Source: Sphingomonas sp. 32-62-10 (GTDB lineage: Bacteria > Pseudomonadota > Alphaproteobacteria > Sphingomonadales > Sphingomonadaceae). Taken from it: a DNA stretch of 64,000 nt. The DNA is taken from contig NCEE01000011.1 of NCBI GenBank assembly GCA_002280555.1, positions 62,001 to 126,000 of the forward strand, given 5' to 3'. This document shows, one piece after another, positions 34,620 to 43,721 of the stretch. The notes beneath the pieces are model-generated. The model made no database searches and had not been told where the DNA came from. It worked only from the letters and a program-made list of their open reading frames with translations. The position numbers and the translations under genes were made by a program. Every line of letters begins with the position of its first letter. The stretch's first letter is position 1.

Positions 34620-36551
34620 ATGAGCGAGACTGTGTTGGCGGGCGCGCCGAACGAGGGATCAGGCGATGCCGGCCATGCCGCAGCCGGACACCACAGCGAT
34701 GGCCCGATAAAGCTTGCGGTGAGCGCCATCGGCGTTGTGTTTGGCGATATCGGCACCAGCCCGCTCTATGCCTTTCGCGAAACCTTTGCCGGGCACCACC
34801 CGCTGGCGCTCGATACGCTGCACATCATGGGTGTCGTCAGCCTGATCTTCTGGTCGATGATGATCGTGGTAAGCATCAAGTACGTTGCCATCATCATGCG
34901 CGCGGACAACAAGGGCGAAGGGGGCAGCCTTGCGCTTCTAGCGCTCGTATCGGGCCGCACCAAAACCCAGCGATGGAGCCAGGGGATCATCCTGCTCGGC
35001 GTATTTGCCACCGCGCTGTTCTATGGCGACAGCATGATCACGCCTGCCGTCTCGGTGCTCGGCGCGATCGAGGGGCTGACAATTGTGGCGCCTGCTTTTG
35101 GCGGGCTGGTGCTCCCACTGGCGGTGGTCATCATCATCGGGCTGTTTTCGATCCAGCGCAGTGGAACGGCGAAGGTCGGGCTGTTCTTTGGGCCGATCAT
35201 GCTGACCTATTTCGTTGTGATCGGTGCGCTCGGGGCGATCAGTATTGCGCAGACCCCTGACATCCTCTGGGCACTCTCCCCTATCTATGCGATCGAGTTC
35301 TTCGCCAGTGACCCGCTCAAGGCGTTCCTGGCGCTCGGTTCAGTGGTGCTGGCGGTGACCGGGGCGGAGGCGCTTTATGCCGATATGGGCCATTTCGGGC
35401 GAAAGCCGATCGGCCGGTCATGGCTGTATTTTGTCCTCCCGGCGCTAATCCTGAACTACATGGGGCAGGGGGCTTTGCTGTCGCGCAGTGGCGCTGCGGC
35501 GCTGGAGAGCCCATTCTATCTTCTGGCACCCGAAATACTCCGCCTTCCGCTGGTTATTCTGGCAACGATGGCGGCGATCATCGCCAGCCAGGCCGTGATT
35601 TCAGGTGCGTTCTCCGTCACACAGCAGGCGATCCAGCTCGGTTTCATCCCCCGCCTGCGGATCGAACACACCAGCGCATCAACCGTGGGGCAGATCTACA
35701 TTCCGATCATCAACTGGGCACTTTTGGTGATGGTGCTCGTGCTGGTGCTCGCTTTCCGCACCTCGTCGAACCTCACCTCGGCATATGGTATCGCTGTGAC
35801 GGGGGCGATGACCATCGACACCTGCCTGCTGGCAGTGGTGCTGTACCGGTTGTGGAACTGGCCACGCTATATTGCGGTGCCGGTGCTGGCGGTGCTGTTC
35901 ATCGTCGATGGGGCGTATTTGGCTGCGAACCTTACCAAAGTTCCCGATGGCGGCTGGTTTCCGCTACTGATCGGGCTGATCATCTTTACCTTCCTCACCA
36001 CCTGGTCGAAGGGGCGCCAGCTGATGATCGCGCGGATGCGCGATTCGGCGATGCCGATGAAGGTGTTTATTCAGTCCGCCGCCAGCGCCGCCACCCGCGT
36101 GCCCGGTACAGCAGTGTTCATGACCTCCACGGCAGAGGGCGTGCCGCACGCGCTGCTCCACAATCTGAAGCACAACAAGGTGTTGCACGAACGCATCATC
36201 CTGCTGACCGTGAAGATCATGGACGAGCCCTATTTCCCCGATGACGGTCGCTGCCATCTGGAAAATCTCGACAACGGGTTCCACCGGATGATCCTGAAAT
36301 ATGGCTTCATGCAGGAACCCGATGTGCCCGCAGCGCTCGCACGGATCAGCCAGTGCGGAGCCGATTTCCGGATGATGGACACAAGCTTTTTCCTGTCGCG
36401 CCAGACCCTGCTCGCGTCGGACCATCCCGGCATGTCGATCTGGCGCGAAAAGCTGTTCGCGTGGATGCTGCGCAATGCCGAAAGCGCGATGGAATTCTTC
36501 CGCCTGCCGACCAACCGCGTGGTCGAGCTAGGAAGCCAGGTCGAGATTTGA
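34620..36551 (+). CDS. kup: Kup/Trk-type potassium uptake protein
   Basis: 643 residues starting MSETVLAGAPNEG; the frame is open upstream, but homology begins after this start. The first helix carries the signature AIGVVFGDIGTSPLYAFRE, and about 12 hydrophobic segments follow to residue 440. The motif GEGGSLALLALV is typical of Kup. The hydrophilic C-terminal domain (about 470-643) is cytoplasmic. It imports K+, probably with protons, through the inner membrane. The 2H phosphoesterase gene is coupled at its 3' end. Confidence 0.96.
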   Translation: MSETVLAGAPNEGSGDAGHAAAGHHSDGPIKLAVSAIGVVFGDIGTSPLYAFRETFAGHHPLALDTLHIMGVVSLIFWSMMIVVSIKYVAIIMRADNKGEGGSLALLALVSGRTKTQRWSQGIILLGVFATALFYGDSMITPAVSVLGAIEGLTIVAPAFGGLVLPLAVVIIIGLFSIQRSGTAKVGLFFGPIMLTYFVVIGALGAISIAQTPDILWALSPIYAIEFFASDPLKAFLALGSVVLAVTGAEALYADMGHFGRKPIGRSWLYFVLPALILNYMGQGALLSRSGAAALESPFYLLAPEILRLPLVILATMAAIIASQAVISGAFSVTQQAIQLGFIPRLRIEHTSASTVGQIYIPIINWALLVMVLVLVLAFRTSSNLTSAYGIAVTGAMTIDTCLLAVVLYRLWNWPRYIAVPVLAVLFIVDGAYLAANLTKVPDGGWFPLLIGLIIFTFLTTWSKGRQLMIARMRDSAMPMKVFIQSAASAATRVPGTAVFMTSTAEGVPHALLHNLKHNKVLHERIILLTVKIMDEPYFPDDGRCHLENLDNGFHRMILKYGFMQEPDVPAALARISQCGADFRMMDTSFFLSRQTLLASDHPGMSIWREKLFAWMLRNAESAMEFFRLPTNRVVELGSQVEI

Positions 36552-37075
36552 CCGCGGCCGATCTGCCGAACCATACCGCGCCAATCATCGTCACGGCGCT
36601 ATTTGGGAAACAGGATCAAGCCTGGTTCGATGGCCTTCGCCGCGCGCATTTTCCACCCGAACGCAATCATTTGGCGGCGCATTTGACAATGTTCCATCAC
36701 TTGAGTCCTGTGATTGAGGCCGAGCTACGGCAGCGGCTGGTGAACGAGACACGCCGGGTGCCTGCACCCGAGGCCCGAGTAACGGGGCTGATGTCATTGG
36801 GCAGGGGCACCGCGTTCCGGATCGAGTCGCCCGGCTTGGCCGATATCCGTGCGCGGATCGCCGATGCCTTTGCGATGATGCTGGTCCCGCAGGATGCTGC
36901 CCCTTGGCGCGCGCATGTGACCGTCCAGAACAAGGTAACACCTGCCGAGGCCAAGGCGTTGTACAATGAGCTCAACGTCGATTTCAGGCCATGTCCGGTG
37001 GCGATCGCGGGCCTTGCAACCTGGTGGTATCGCGGCGGCCCCTGGGAGCCGCTCTCACGCCACATGTTCGGCTAG
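36548..37075 (+). CDS. 2'-5' RNA ligase-like 2H phosphoesterase
   Basis: 175 residues from a TTG that overlaps the kup stop as TTGA; no ATG precedes the first conserved strand. The two His-x-Thr motifs of the 2H superfamily are present: HLTMFHHL (after NHLAA) and HVTVQNKV, about 75 residues apart. Members act on cyclic phosphates or 2'-5' RNA linkages; the natural substrate of bacterial ones is mostly unclear. Coupling to a K+ transporter is probably only positional. Confidence 0.85.
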   Translation: MTAADLPNHTAPIIVTALFGKQDQAWFDGLRRAHFPPERNHLAAHLTMFHHLSPVIEAELRQRLVNETRRVPAPEARVTGLMSLGRGTAFRIESPGLADIRARIADAFAMMLVPQDAAPWRAHVTVQNKVTPAEAKALYNELNVDFRPCPVAIAGLATWWYRGGPWEPLSRHMFG

Positions 37076-37097
37076 CGCGTCGTCATCATTGCGGTGG

Positions 37098-37126
37098 TTG
37101 ACCGGGGGGCACGCCGCACTTATAGC
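37098..37126 (+). promoter_or_regulatory. Putative promoter of tRNA-Met
   Basis: TTGACC at 37098-37103 and TATAGC at 37121-37126 have a 17-base spacer, close to the sigma70 consensus, and lie about 33 bases before the mature tRNA. Confidence 0.55.
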
Positions 37127-37158
37127 CCCGCGCTCACCGCCATTGCGGTCCCTTTTGG

Positions 37159-37235
37159 GGCGAAGTAGCTCAGCTGGTTAGAGCACGGGAATCATAATCC
37201 TGGGGTCGGGGGTTCAAGTCCCTCCTTCGCTACCA
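37159..37235 (+). tRNA. tRNA-Met (CAT), elongator type
   Basis: A 77-base cloverleaf. The acceptor GGCGAAG pairs with CTTCGCT through a G-U first pair. The anticodon loop ATCATAA holds CAT. The T arm is GGGGG-TTCAAGT-CCCTC, and CCA is encoded. The G1-U72 pair and body match alphaproteobacterial elongator tRNA-Met rather than initiator; an Ile-lysidine tRNA is less likely. Confidence 0.88.
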
Positions 37236-37314
37236 TTTCTGTCGCCCGGCAAGGGAGGCTCCCCAAGTTTTCCGATCAGTCCCCCAAGCAAAACGCCGGC
37301 GACGTAACGATTGC

Positions 37315-37368
37315 GTTCGCTGTTGCGAACACCATGTTGCAAGCGACAGGCGTTGTTCCCTAAGGAAC
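37315..37368. promoter_or_regulatory. Two short inverted repeats upstream of trxB
   Basis: GTTCGC-TGTT-GCGAAC at 37315-37330 and GTTCC-CTAA-GGAAC at 37355-37368 are perfect short hairpins within 95 bases of the trxB start. They could be leader structures or regulator sites. No T-run follows, so they do not look like terminators. Confidence 0.3.
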
Positions 37369-37408
37369 GGCCAAGCCTCAATTTCCGCCACGGTCGAAAG
37401 CGCATCCC

Positions 37409-38380
37409 ATGTCTGCCACCCATCACACCCGCATGCTCATCATCGGCTCCGGCCCGGCTGGCCTTTCGGCGGCGATCTATGGTGCGCGGGCAGGGATGAA
37501 ACCGGTTCTGGTGCAGGGCATCCAGCCGGGCGGCCAGCTGACCACCACCACCGATGTCGAGAATTATCCTGGCTTTCGCGAGGTGATTCAGGGCCCATGG
37601 CTGATGGAGGAGATGCAGGGCCAGGCCGAACATGTCGGTACGCGGTTGATGTACGACACGATCGTCGAGGTCGATCTGTCGAAGCGCCCGTTCCGGCTGA
37701 TTGGCGATAGCGGCGATATCTATTCGGGCGATGTCCTGATCATCGCCACGGGCGCGCAAGCGAAATGGCTGGGGCTCGACAGCGAGGAATTGATGAAGGG
37801 CAAGGGCGTCAGCGCCTGTGCGACCTGCGACGGGTTTTTCTATCGCGGCAAGAAGGTTGCGGTGATCGGCGGCGGCAACACCGCGGTCGAGGAAGCGCTG
37901 TACCTCACCAATCACAGTGACGACGTGACGCTGATCCACCGGCGGGACAGCCTGAAGGCCGAACGTATCCTGCAGGACAGGTTGTTCGCCAATCCGAAGA
38001 TCACGGTGCTGTGGAACAAGGAAGTCCGCAACTTTGTCGGCGGTGGCATGCCCGAGGGGCTTGTCGGGATCGACCTGCTCGATCGCGTGACCGGCGAGCA
38101 GTCGCGGCTCGATGTCGAGGGCGGCTTCGTGGCGATCGGCCATCACCCGGCAACCGAGCTTTTTCGCGGGCATCTAGCGCTCGATTCGGACGGCTATATC
38201 GAGGTCGAAAAAGGCGGTACGCGCACCAGCGTCGAAGGCGTGTTCGCGTGTGGCGACGTTATGGACAAGATTTACCGCCAGGCCGTGACCGCGGCCGGCA
38301 CCGGCTGCATGGCGGCCTTGGATGCCGAACGGTTCCTCGCGGAAGCGGATTTCGAGAAGGTCGCTGAAGCGGCGGAGTAA
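37409..38380 (+). CDS. trxB: Thioredoxin reductase
   Basis: A 323-residue flavoprotein. The FAD site is GSGPAGLSAAIYGA near the start. The redox-active pair is in SACATCDGFFYRG. The NADPH fold is VAVIGGGNTAVEEALYL, and the C-terminal FAD stretch is GVFACGDVMDKIYRQAVTAAG. It reduces thioredoxin with NADPH in the cytoplasm. It sits alone between tRNA-Met and the minus-strand XrtA hydrolases. Confidence 0.97.
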   Translation: MSATHHTRMLIIGSGPAGLSAAIYGARAGMKPVLVQGIQPGGQLTTTTDVENYPGFREVIQGPWLMEEMQGQAEHVGTRLMYDTIVEVDLSKRPFRLIGDSGDIYSGDVLIIATGAQAKWLGLDSEELMKGKGVSACATCDGFFYRGKKVAVIGGGNTAVEEALYLTNHSDDVTLIHRRDSLKAERILQDRLFANPKITVLWNKEVRNFVGGGMPEGLVGIDLLDRVTGEQSRLDVEGGFVAIGHHPATELFRGHLALDSDGYIEVEKGGTRTSVEGVFACGDVMDKIYRQAVTAAGTGCMAALDAERFLAEADFEKVAEAAE

Positions 38381-38383
38381 GGT

Positions 38384-39169
38384 TCAAGCAAGCGCGGCAA
38401 TGATCGCCTCGCGGAGGGCGGTTTTGTCGCTGGCCCGCGCAAAGCTGTGCGACGCCGTGTCGATCGTTACTGTTGGGCCGTGATACCCGGCCCGCGCGGC
38501 GGCATCTGCAAAGGCAATCGCGGTTGCGTCGCCCGATGCGAGAATGATCGAAACGTCCGGGCGATCGGCAAGGGCACCGAAAACGGACCGTTCCATTGCC
38601 GACAATTCCTTCGATTGATTCTGCGAAACCTTTGACAACCCACTGACTAGCTTCTCGAAGTTGACCCGGCCGGTCATCAGACGGACCCAGCTCGCGGGAT
38701 CGCGTAGCCGCTGCGCGTAGCGGGAACGGATCGCGGCGGCAGGCGGCAAGTCGTCATCGTCATCGCTGACCCAGGGGTTGGCGAGGATCAGTCGGTCGAA
38801 TGCCTCGCCGCTGTAGAGCAACAGTGCGGTTGCCGCGTCACAATTGCCGAAGCCGACCAGACGATCGACCTGGGGCGCCGCTGTCCGAAACGCCGAAACC
38901 GCCGCCATGATGTCAGGCCCGGATGACGCAAAGCCGCCGTTCTCGCCCGATGAGTCGCCGATACCGCGTCGATCGAACCGGAATACCGGATAGCCTGCCG
39001 CCGCCAGTTCAGCCGCCAGTAACGCCATCCCGCGATGTGCGCCGCAGCGGATTTCGTTGCCACCTGAGACGATCAGCAGCCCCGTTCTCCCCGCCGCCTC
39101 GTCCAGCGAGCCGACCAGCGTTTCGCCCGCGCAGGGAAATGGGATCAGGCGACGCACTGGCGCACCCAT
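38384..39169 (-). CDS. Exosortase A system-associated hydrolase 1
   Basis: A 261-residue alpha/beta-hydrolase with RFDRRGIGDSSGENGGF and the nucleophile elbow GNCDAA, in which Cys replaces Ser; this Cys is characteristic of the XrtA-associated hydrolase 1 family. Asp is in ASGDATA and the catalytic His in DTASHSFA. It lies in the minus-strand arm of the XrtA cluster with hydrolase 2 and the ACP; it overlaps the hydrolase 2 end by 25 bases. A role in making or modifying a polymer precursor is inferred from context. Confidence 0.88.
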   Translation of the reverse strand: MGAPVRRLIPFPCAGETLVGSLDEAAGRTGLLIVSGGNEIRCGAHRGMALLAAELAAAGYPVFRFDRRGIGDSSGENGGFASSGPDIMAAVSAFRTAAPQVDRLVGFGNCDAATALLLYSGEAFDRLILANPWVSDDDDDLPPAAAIRSRYAQRLRDPASWVRLMTGRVNFEKLVSGLSKVSQNQSKELSAMERSVFGALADRPDVSIILASGDATAIAFADAAARAGYHGPTVTIDTASHSFARASDKTALREAIIAALA

Positions 39170-39831
39170 TCGGCAAGATCAGCGGCGAGCAGCGCGGCGA
39201 GGGTAGGATCATTGCCCGGTTCTGTGCGACGCCATAACGGCGCGCCGGGCAGTTTCATGTCGGCGGAGGCAGGGTCGCTATCCAGCCGCACCGTACGCAA
39301 CGGCGCGCTCGGTATCGGCACGTCGTCGGCGGCTTCGAGTGCGTTGATCATCGCTCGCCCGATAACATTGCCAGCGGCTTCGACCGGATGGTAATCCAGC
39401 CCCCCGACAGAATCACCGGCCACCGCCCGTGTTCGCATGAGGTCGCGCAACACAGCTTGTCCCGTAACCGGTGACAGCCGCCAGACGCCTGAGAGCCCCG
39501 TGGCGCTGTTAACGACCGCCCCGCCTCGGATCGAGGCGAGAATGACGCGAGAAGCAGGGCTCTGGGCTGCCAGCAGCCCTTGAAGGGCCATCTGCCAATG
39601 ATCGAGCATCGCATCCTCGGTTGGCACCACGCTTTCGCCTTGCCCGGGCAGGTCCGGCAGCAGGCTCGCCACGCCGTGATCCGCCAATCGGCGACAGATC
39701 GTCATTGCGAAAGCGCGCGTCCGGTTATGCTCCTCGAACAGGGCAGGCAGCATCACAACGACCGGGCCATCAGCGGGGCCGAAGCGTAACATCGCCTCGC
39801 GCCCGCCAGCCCAGTCGTAATGGTCGATCAC
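39145..39831 (-). CDS. Exosortase A system-associated hydrolase 2
   Basis: A 228-residue alpha/beta-hydrolase-like protein starting MIDHYDWAGGREAMLRFGP. LFEEHNRTRAFAMTICRRLA and LPDLPGQGES are family landmarks. The usual G-x-S-x-G elbow is replaced by ASIRGGAVV, so a standard Ser nucleophile is not evident and activity is uncertain. Its start overlaps the ACP stop by four bases. Placement with ACP and hydrolase 1 suggests acyl-ACP or thioester handling in the XrtA pathway. Confidence 0.85.
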   Translation of the reverse strand: MIDHYDWAGGREAMLRFGPADGPVVVMLPALFEEHNRTRAFAMTICRRLADHGVASLLPDLPGQGESVVPTEDAMLDHWQMALQGLLAAQSPASRVILASIRGGAVVNSATGLSGVWRLSPVTGQAVLRDLMRTRAVAGDSVGGLDYHPVEAAGNVIGRAMINALEAADDVPIPSAPLRTVRLDSDPASADMKLPGAPLWRRTEPGNDPTLAALLAADLAEWVRQCVA

Positions 39832-40100
39832 CCGAGCGCCCGGTCTGCCGCGAAGCGGGTGAGCGCGCCGAGGGTCGCCATCATGTCGCCATCGACCTCG
39901 TCATCCTCGATCAGGATGCCGAGCCGATCCTCAAGTTCGGTCAACACGCCGGCCACGGCAAGCGAATCGAATTCGGGTAGCGCGCCGAACAGCGGGGTAT
40001 CGTCGGTAAAGTCGGCCATGCGCTCGTCACTGATCGCCAGCACGTCGCGCAACACCACGCGCACCGTCGCTTCAACCTCGGCTTCACTCACTGGCGCCAA
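39828..40100 (-). CDS. Acyl carrier protein of the exosortase A cluster
   Basis: 90 residues. The phosphopantetheine Ser is in EFDSLAVA (about Ser46), within a helix-rich acidic domain. It is first in the minus-strand arm and divergent from the AMP-ligase gene, which probably loads a substrate onto it. It is distinct from the fatty-acid ACP by sequence (DSLAV against the usual DSLDTVE) and context. Confidence 0.88.
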   Translation of the reverse strand: MAPVSEAEVEATVRVVLRDVLAISDERMADFTDDTPLFGALPEFDSLAVAGVLTELEDRLGILIEDDEVDGDMMATLGALTRFAADRALG

Positions 40101-40223
40101 CTCGATCCCCCTTGCGCAGTCACAGTCAAGCGAGGCCGTTAGAGAATTGCCGCGCGCCTGCCAAGCGTAGCGCCGATCTACTTCACGCTATTGGCAGCGC
40201 GGTGCGAGCCGGTATCAAGGGAT

Positions 40224-41732
40224 ATGATCCCGCTCGATCCCGTGCCCCATCCGATCGATCACCTGCCCGGTCGCGGTGCGCCCGGCGACATCGCGATCGC
40301 CGATCGGGCGGGCGAGATGACCTATGCAGAACTGGAAAAGACGGTGGGATCGCTCGCGGGCTGGCTGGCGGGGCAGGGACTGCAGCCGGGCGACCGGGTC
40401 GCGAGCTGGTTGCCGAAAACGCGAATGGCTTGCCTGATACCGCTTGCCGCGCCTCGCGCAGGGCTGGTGCACGTGCCGATCAACCCGCTGCTCAAACGCG
40501 CGCAAGTGGCGCATATTCTGGCGGACAGCGGGGCAGGGTTGATCATCACGCAACACGCGCGGGCGAGCACGCTGGAACCCGGCGATGTGCCGACGTCATG
40601 CTGTCAGTTCGTTGAGGATGATGTAGGCCATGCTGACGTCATGCCGCCATCGGGCGCCGATCCGCAGGCTTTGGCGGCGATCCTCTACACCTCGGGCTCG
40701 ACCGGGCAGCCCAAGGGCGTGATGCTCAGCCATGCCAATCTGTGGCTCGGCGCAATCAGCGTGGCGCATTACCTCAAGATCACGCCCGCTGACCGAACTT
40801 TGTGTGTGCTGCCGTTCAACTTCGATTATGGACAGAACCAGCTATTTTCGACCTGGGCAGCAGGCGGCAGCGTGGTGCCGCTCGATTATCTGACGCCACG
40901 CGATGTGATCAAGGCGGTTGACCGGTACGGGGCGACAACACTGGCGGGGGTGCCGCCGCTGTGGAGCCAATTGCTCGACAACAATTGGCCCGATGATGTC
41001 GCAGCCAAGCTCCAACGGCTTACCAATTCGGGGGGCGCGCTGACGGTGCGGATGGTTCGCGCGCTGCGGGCGCGGTTTCCGGCGGCTGATCTTTGCCCAA
41101 TGTACGGCATTACCGAGGCATTCCGGTCGACCTATCTCGATCCCGCTTTGGTCGATGCGCACCCCGAATCGATGGGCCGGGCGATCCCTTTTGCCGAAGT
41201 GATGGCGGTGCGCGCCAACGGCACCCGCGCCGACGTCGGAGAGGTGGGCGAGTTGGTCCATGCCGGACCGCTCGTATCGATGGGCTATTGGCGGGATGCG
41301 GCTCGCACGGCCGAGCGCTATCGCCCCGCGCCGCCCTTCTTCGAATCCGGCGGCATGGCGGTATTCTCGGGCGATCAGGTGATCGAAGGCTTCGATGGGC
41401 TGTTCCGGTTCGTCGGTCGGCAGGATGAGATGATCAAATCGGCCGGTAACAGGATCAGCCCGACAGAGGTTGAGGAAGCTGTGCTGGCAGGCGGGGAGGC
41501 GACGGAGGCGGTTGCGATCGGGGTGCCTGATGACCGGCTGGGTCAGGTGATTGTGGTGGTCGCTCGTGCCAATGGTTCCGCCGAGGTTGCCGAGCAGGCC
41601 TTGCGTGATCGGCTGCGGCGTGATTTGCCAAGCTTCATGCAACCGGCCCGATATCACTGGCGCAACGCCCTGCCGCGCAACGCCAATGGTAAGCTCGATC
41701 GGGCAGCGTTGAGGGCCGAGGTGGCATCATGA
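40224..41732 (+). CDS. Acyl-CoA ligase (AMP-forming), exosortase A system-associated
   Basis: 502 residues from the ATG at 40224 (MIPLDPVPHPIDHLPGRG). The adenylate motif is AAILYTSGSTGQPKGVMLSH. PMYGITEAFRSTYL follows, and the C-terminal hinge and Lys region ends RNANGKLDRAAL. It activates a carboxylic acid as an adenylate, likely for the adjacent ACP. It overlaps the decarboxylase gene by four bases. Substrate unknown. Confidence 0.92.
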   Translation: MIPLDPVPHPIDHLPGRGAPGDIAIADRAGEMTYAELEKTVGSLAGWLAGQGLQPGDRVASWLPKTRMACLIPLAAPRAGLVHVPINPLLKRAQVAHILADSGAGLIITQHARASTLEPGDVPTSCCQFVEDDVGHADVMPPSGADPQALAAILYTSGSTGQPKGVMLSHANLWLGAISVAHYLKITPADRTLCVLPFNFDYGQNQLFSTWAAGGSVVPLDYLTPRDVIKAVDRYGATTLAGVPPLWSQLLDNNWPDDVAAKLQRLTNSGGALTVRMVRALRARFPAADLCPMYGITEAFRSTYLDPALVDAHPESMGRAIPFAEVMAVRANGTRADVGEVGELVHAGPLVSMGYWRDAARTAERYRPAPPFFESGGMAVFSGDQVIEGFDGLFRFVGRQDEMIKSAGNRISPTEVEEAVLAGGEATEAVAIGVPDDRLGQVIVVVARANGSAEVAEQALRDRLRRDLPSFMQPARYHWRNALPRNANGKLDRAALRAEVAS

Positions 41733-42988
41733 AGCCGATGGGGCCGATCCCGCCAGCCTTTGCCGATCAGCACGGCGACCTCGTCATTGCCGGGAAGACA
41801 TGGGCAGACTGGATTGAAAAGGCTGGAGATACGCCGCTATTCATCTATGATTTTGGAATCGTTGCTGCCCAAATCGCCGCGCTGCGCGCTGCGTTGCCAG
41901 CCGGCGTTGGCATCCATTATGCCGTGAAGGCCAATCCCTTCGCGCCGCTGGTGCGTGCCATCGCACCGCTGGTCGATGGCCTCGACATCGCCTCGGCGGG
42001 CGAATTGACGCTGGTGTCGCGCGAGGCGCCCGGCCTGCCGGTGAGCTTTGCCGGTCCGGGCAAGCGCGATGATGCCCTGGTGGCAGCAATCACAGCGGGC
42101 GTCACGATCAATCTGGAATCGGCGGGCGAAGCAACCCGCTCGCTGGCGCTTGGCGATCGGCTGGGTATCGCCCCCCGGCTTGCGGTGCGGGTGAACCCAT
42201 CGTTCGAGCTGCGCGGATCGGGCATGCGGATGGGCGGGCGGGCGTCGCCGTTCGGGGTTGATGCCGAAGCTGTGCCTGCGCTGGTCGCGATGATCCAGCG
42301 TGCCGGGGCGGAGTGGCGTGGGCTTCACATCTTTGCCGGTTCGCAAACGCTCGATACGGCAGCGATCATCGACAGCCAGGCGGCGACCTTGGCGCTGGCG
42401 GGCGATCTGGCTGACCGGATCGGCGCTACCCCTCCGCTCGTCAATCTGGGCGGCGGCTTCGGCATTCCCTATTTTCCGGGCGATAGACCGGTTGACGTCA
42501 CTGCTATTGGCTGTGCCCTGGGTGACGCCTTGGCGTCAGCGTCCGCATCACTCACCGGGGCGAGCTATGCCGTCGAACTCGGCCGCTGGCTGGTCGGCAC
42601 CTGCGGAGTTTACCTCACGCGGGTAATCGACCGGAAGGAAAGCAGGGGCGAGACATTTCTCGTCACCGATGGCGGGTTGCACCACCAGCTTGCCGCATCA
42701 GGCAATTTCGGCACTGTTGTGCGCCGGAACTATCCCGTTGCGGTCACGCACCGGATGGGCGAGCCCGCCGTCGACATGGTTACCGTGGTCGGCTGCCTTT
42801 GCACCCCGCTCGACCGGCTGGCAGACCAGGTCACGCTGCCCCAAGCCGAACCCGGCGACGTGATCGCGGTGTTCCTGGCAGGCGCATACGGCCTATCGGC
42901 CAGCCCAACCGCGTTCCTGGGGCATCCGCTGCCGACCGAGCTTCTGGCGGGTTTACCAGACAATCCTAACGCTATCTTCACCTCTTGA
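41729..42988 (+). CDS. PLP-dependent decarboxylase, exosortase A system-associated
   Basis: 419 residues of the fold-III (DAP/ornithine decarboxylase) type. The PLP Lys is in GIHYAVKANPFAPLV. The glycine loop is NLGGGFGIPYFPG, and the C-terminal active-site Cys region is VVGCLCTPLDRL. Four-base overlap with the ligase gene suggests one pathway that decarboxylates an amino acid for polymer decoration. It is only distantly like the other fold-III decarboxylase at 59-60 kb. Confidence 0.92.
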   Translation: MKPMGPIPPAFADQHGDLVIAGKTWADWIEKAGDTPLFIYDFGIVAAQIAALRAALPAGVGIHYAVKANPFAPLVRAIAPLVDGLDIASAGELTLVSREAPGLPVSFAGPGKRDDALVAAITAGVTINLESAGEATRSLALGDRLGIAPRLAVRVNPSFELRGSGMRMGGRASPFGVDAEAVPALVAMIQRAGAEWRGLHIFAGSQTLDTAAIIDSQAATLALAGDLADRIGATPPLVNLGGGFGIPYFPGDRPVDVTAIGCALGDALASASASLTGASYAVELGRWLVGTCGVYLTRVIDRKESRGETFLVTDGGLHHQLAASGNFGTVVRRNYPVAVTHRMGEPAVDMVTVVGCLCTPLDRLADQVTLPQAEPGDVIAVFLAGAYGLSASPTAFLGHPLPTELLAGLPDNPNAIFTS

Positions 42989-43066
42989 ACCGATATCACT
43001 GGCCATAGCTACGTGTAGAGCCGGTTGACGTCACCGATCTCTGCGCGCCAGCCGGAGGGTGAAGTG

Positions 43067-43711
43067 ATGCGTTTGCAACGGTTTTCCAGGGTTTTTGGCG
43101 GGTCGATCGCGATGGCCACGCTCGTTTCGGGATGCATTCCCGGCGGCGGTCGTCCAGAATTGCCGCCTGCTGCCTTTGTCGCCTCGCAGGAGCAGCCGGG
43201 CGAAGAATATATCATCGGCCCGCTTGATCAGCTGAACATCTTCGTCTGGCGTAACCCCGAATTGTCGGCAAAGGTGCAAGTGCGCCCTGATGGCCGCATC
43301 ACCACGCCACTGATCAGCGACATGCCCGCCGTCGGCAAGACACCCGCCATGCTCGCCGACGACATGAAGATCGCGCTGGGCGAATATATCAAGGACCCGA
43401 TTGTATCGGTCATCGTCGAGAATTTCTCAGGCACGTTCAGCCAACAGGTCCGCATCGTCGGTGCGACCGAAAAGCCAGCCTCGCTCCCTTACCGCGCCAA
43501 CATGACATTGCTCGACGCGATGATCGCGGTGGGCGGCCTCAGCGAATTCGCGGCCGGCAACAAGGCGCGGTTGATTCGCTATGATCGGAACACCGGCCGC
43601 CAGCGCGAATTCCAGCTGCGCCTTTCGAGCCTGCTCAAGAATGGCGATTCATCGGCCAATGTGAAGCTCCAGCCCGGTGACGTCATCATCATCCCGGAAA
43701 GCATGTTCTGA
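43067..43711 (+). CDS. Exopolysaccharide export lipoprotein, XrtA-associated (Wza-like)
   Basis: 214 residues from the ATG at 43067, which is preceded by a strong GGAGGGTGA site; an earlier in-frame start at 43025 is not needed. The signal peptide ends LVSGC, a lipobox. The polysaccharide export domain begins EYIIGPLDQLNIFVWRNPEL, and SLBB-type strands follow (IVGATEKPASLPYRANMTLL). It should form the outer-membrane channel for the polymer. It opens the long plus-strand run of the cluster. Confidence 0.93.
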   Translation: MRLQRFSRVFGGSIAMATLVSGCIPGGGRPELPPAAFVASQEQPGEEYIIGPLDQLNIFVWRNPELSAKVQVRPDGRITTPLISDMPAVGKTPAMLADDMKIALGEYIKDPIVSVIVENFSGTFSQQVRIVGATEKPASLPYRANMTLLDAMIAVGGLSEFAAGNKARLIRYDRNTGRQREFQLRLSSLLKNGDSSANVKLQPGDVIIIPESMF

Positions 43712-43721
43712 GGATGCTGGC

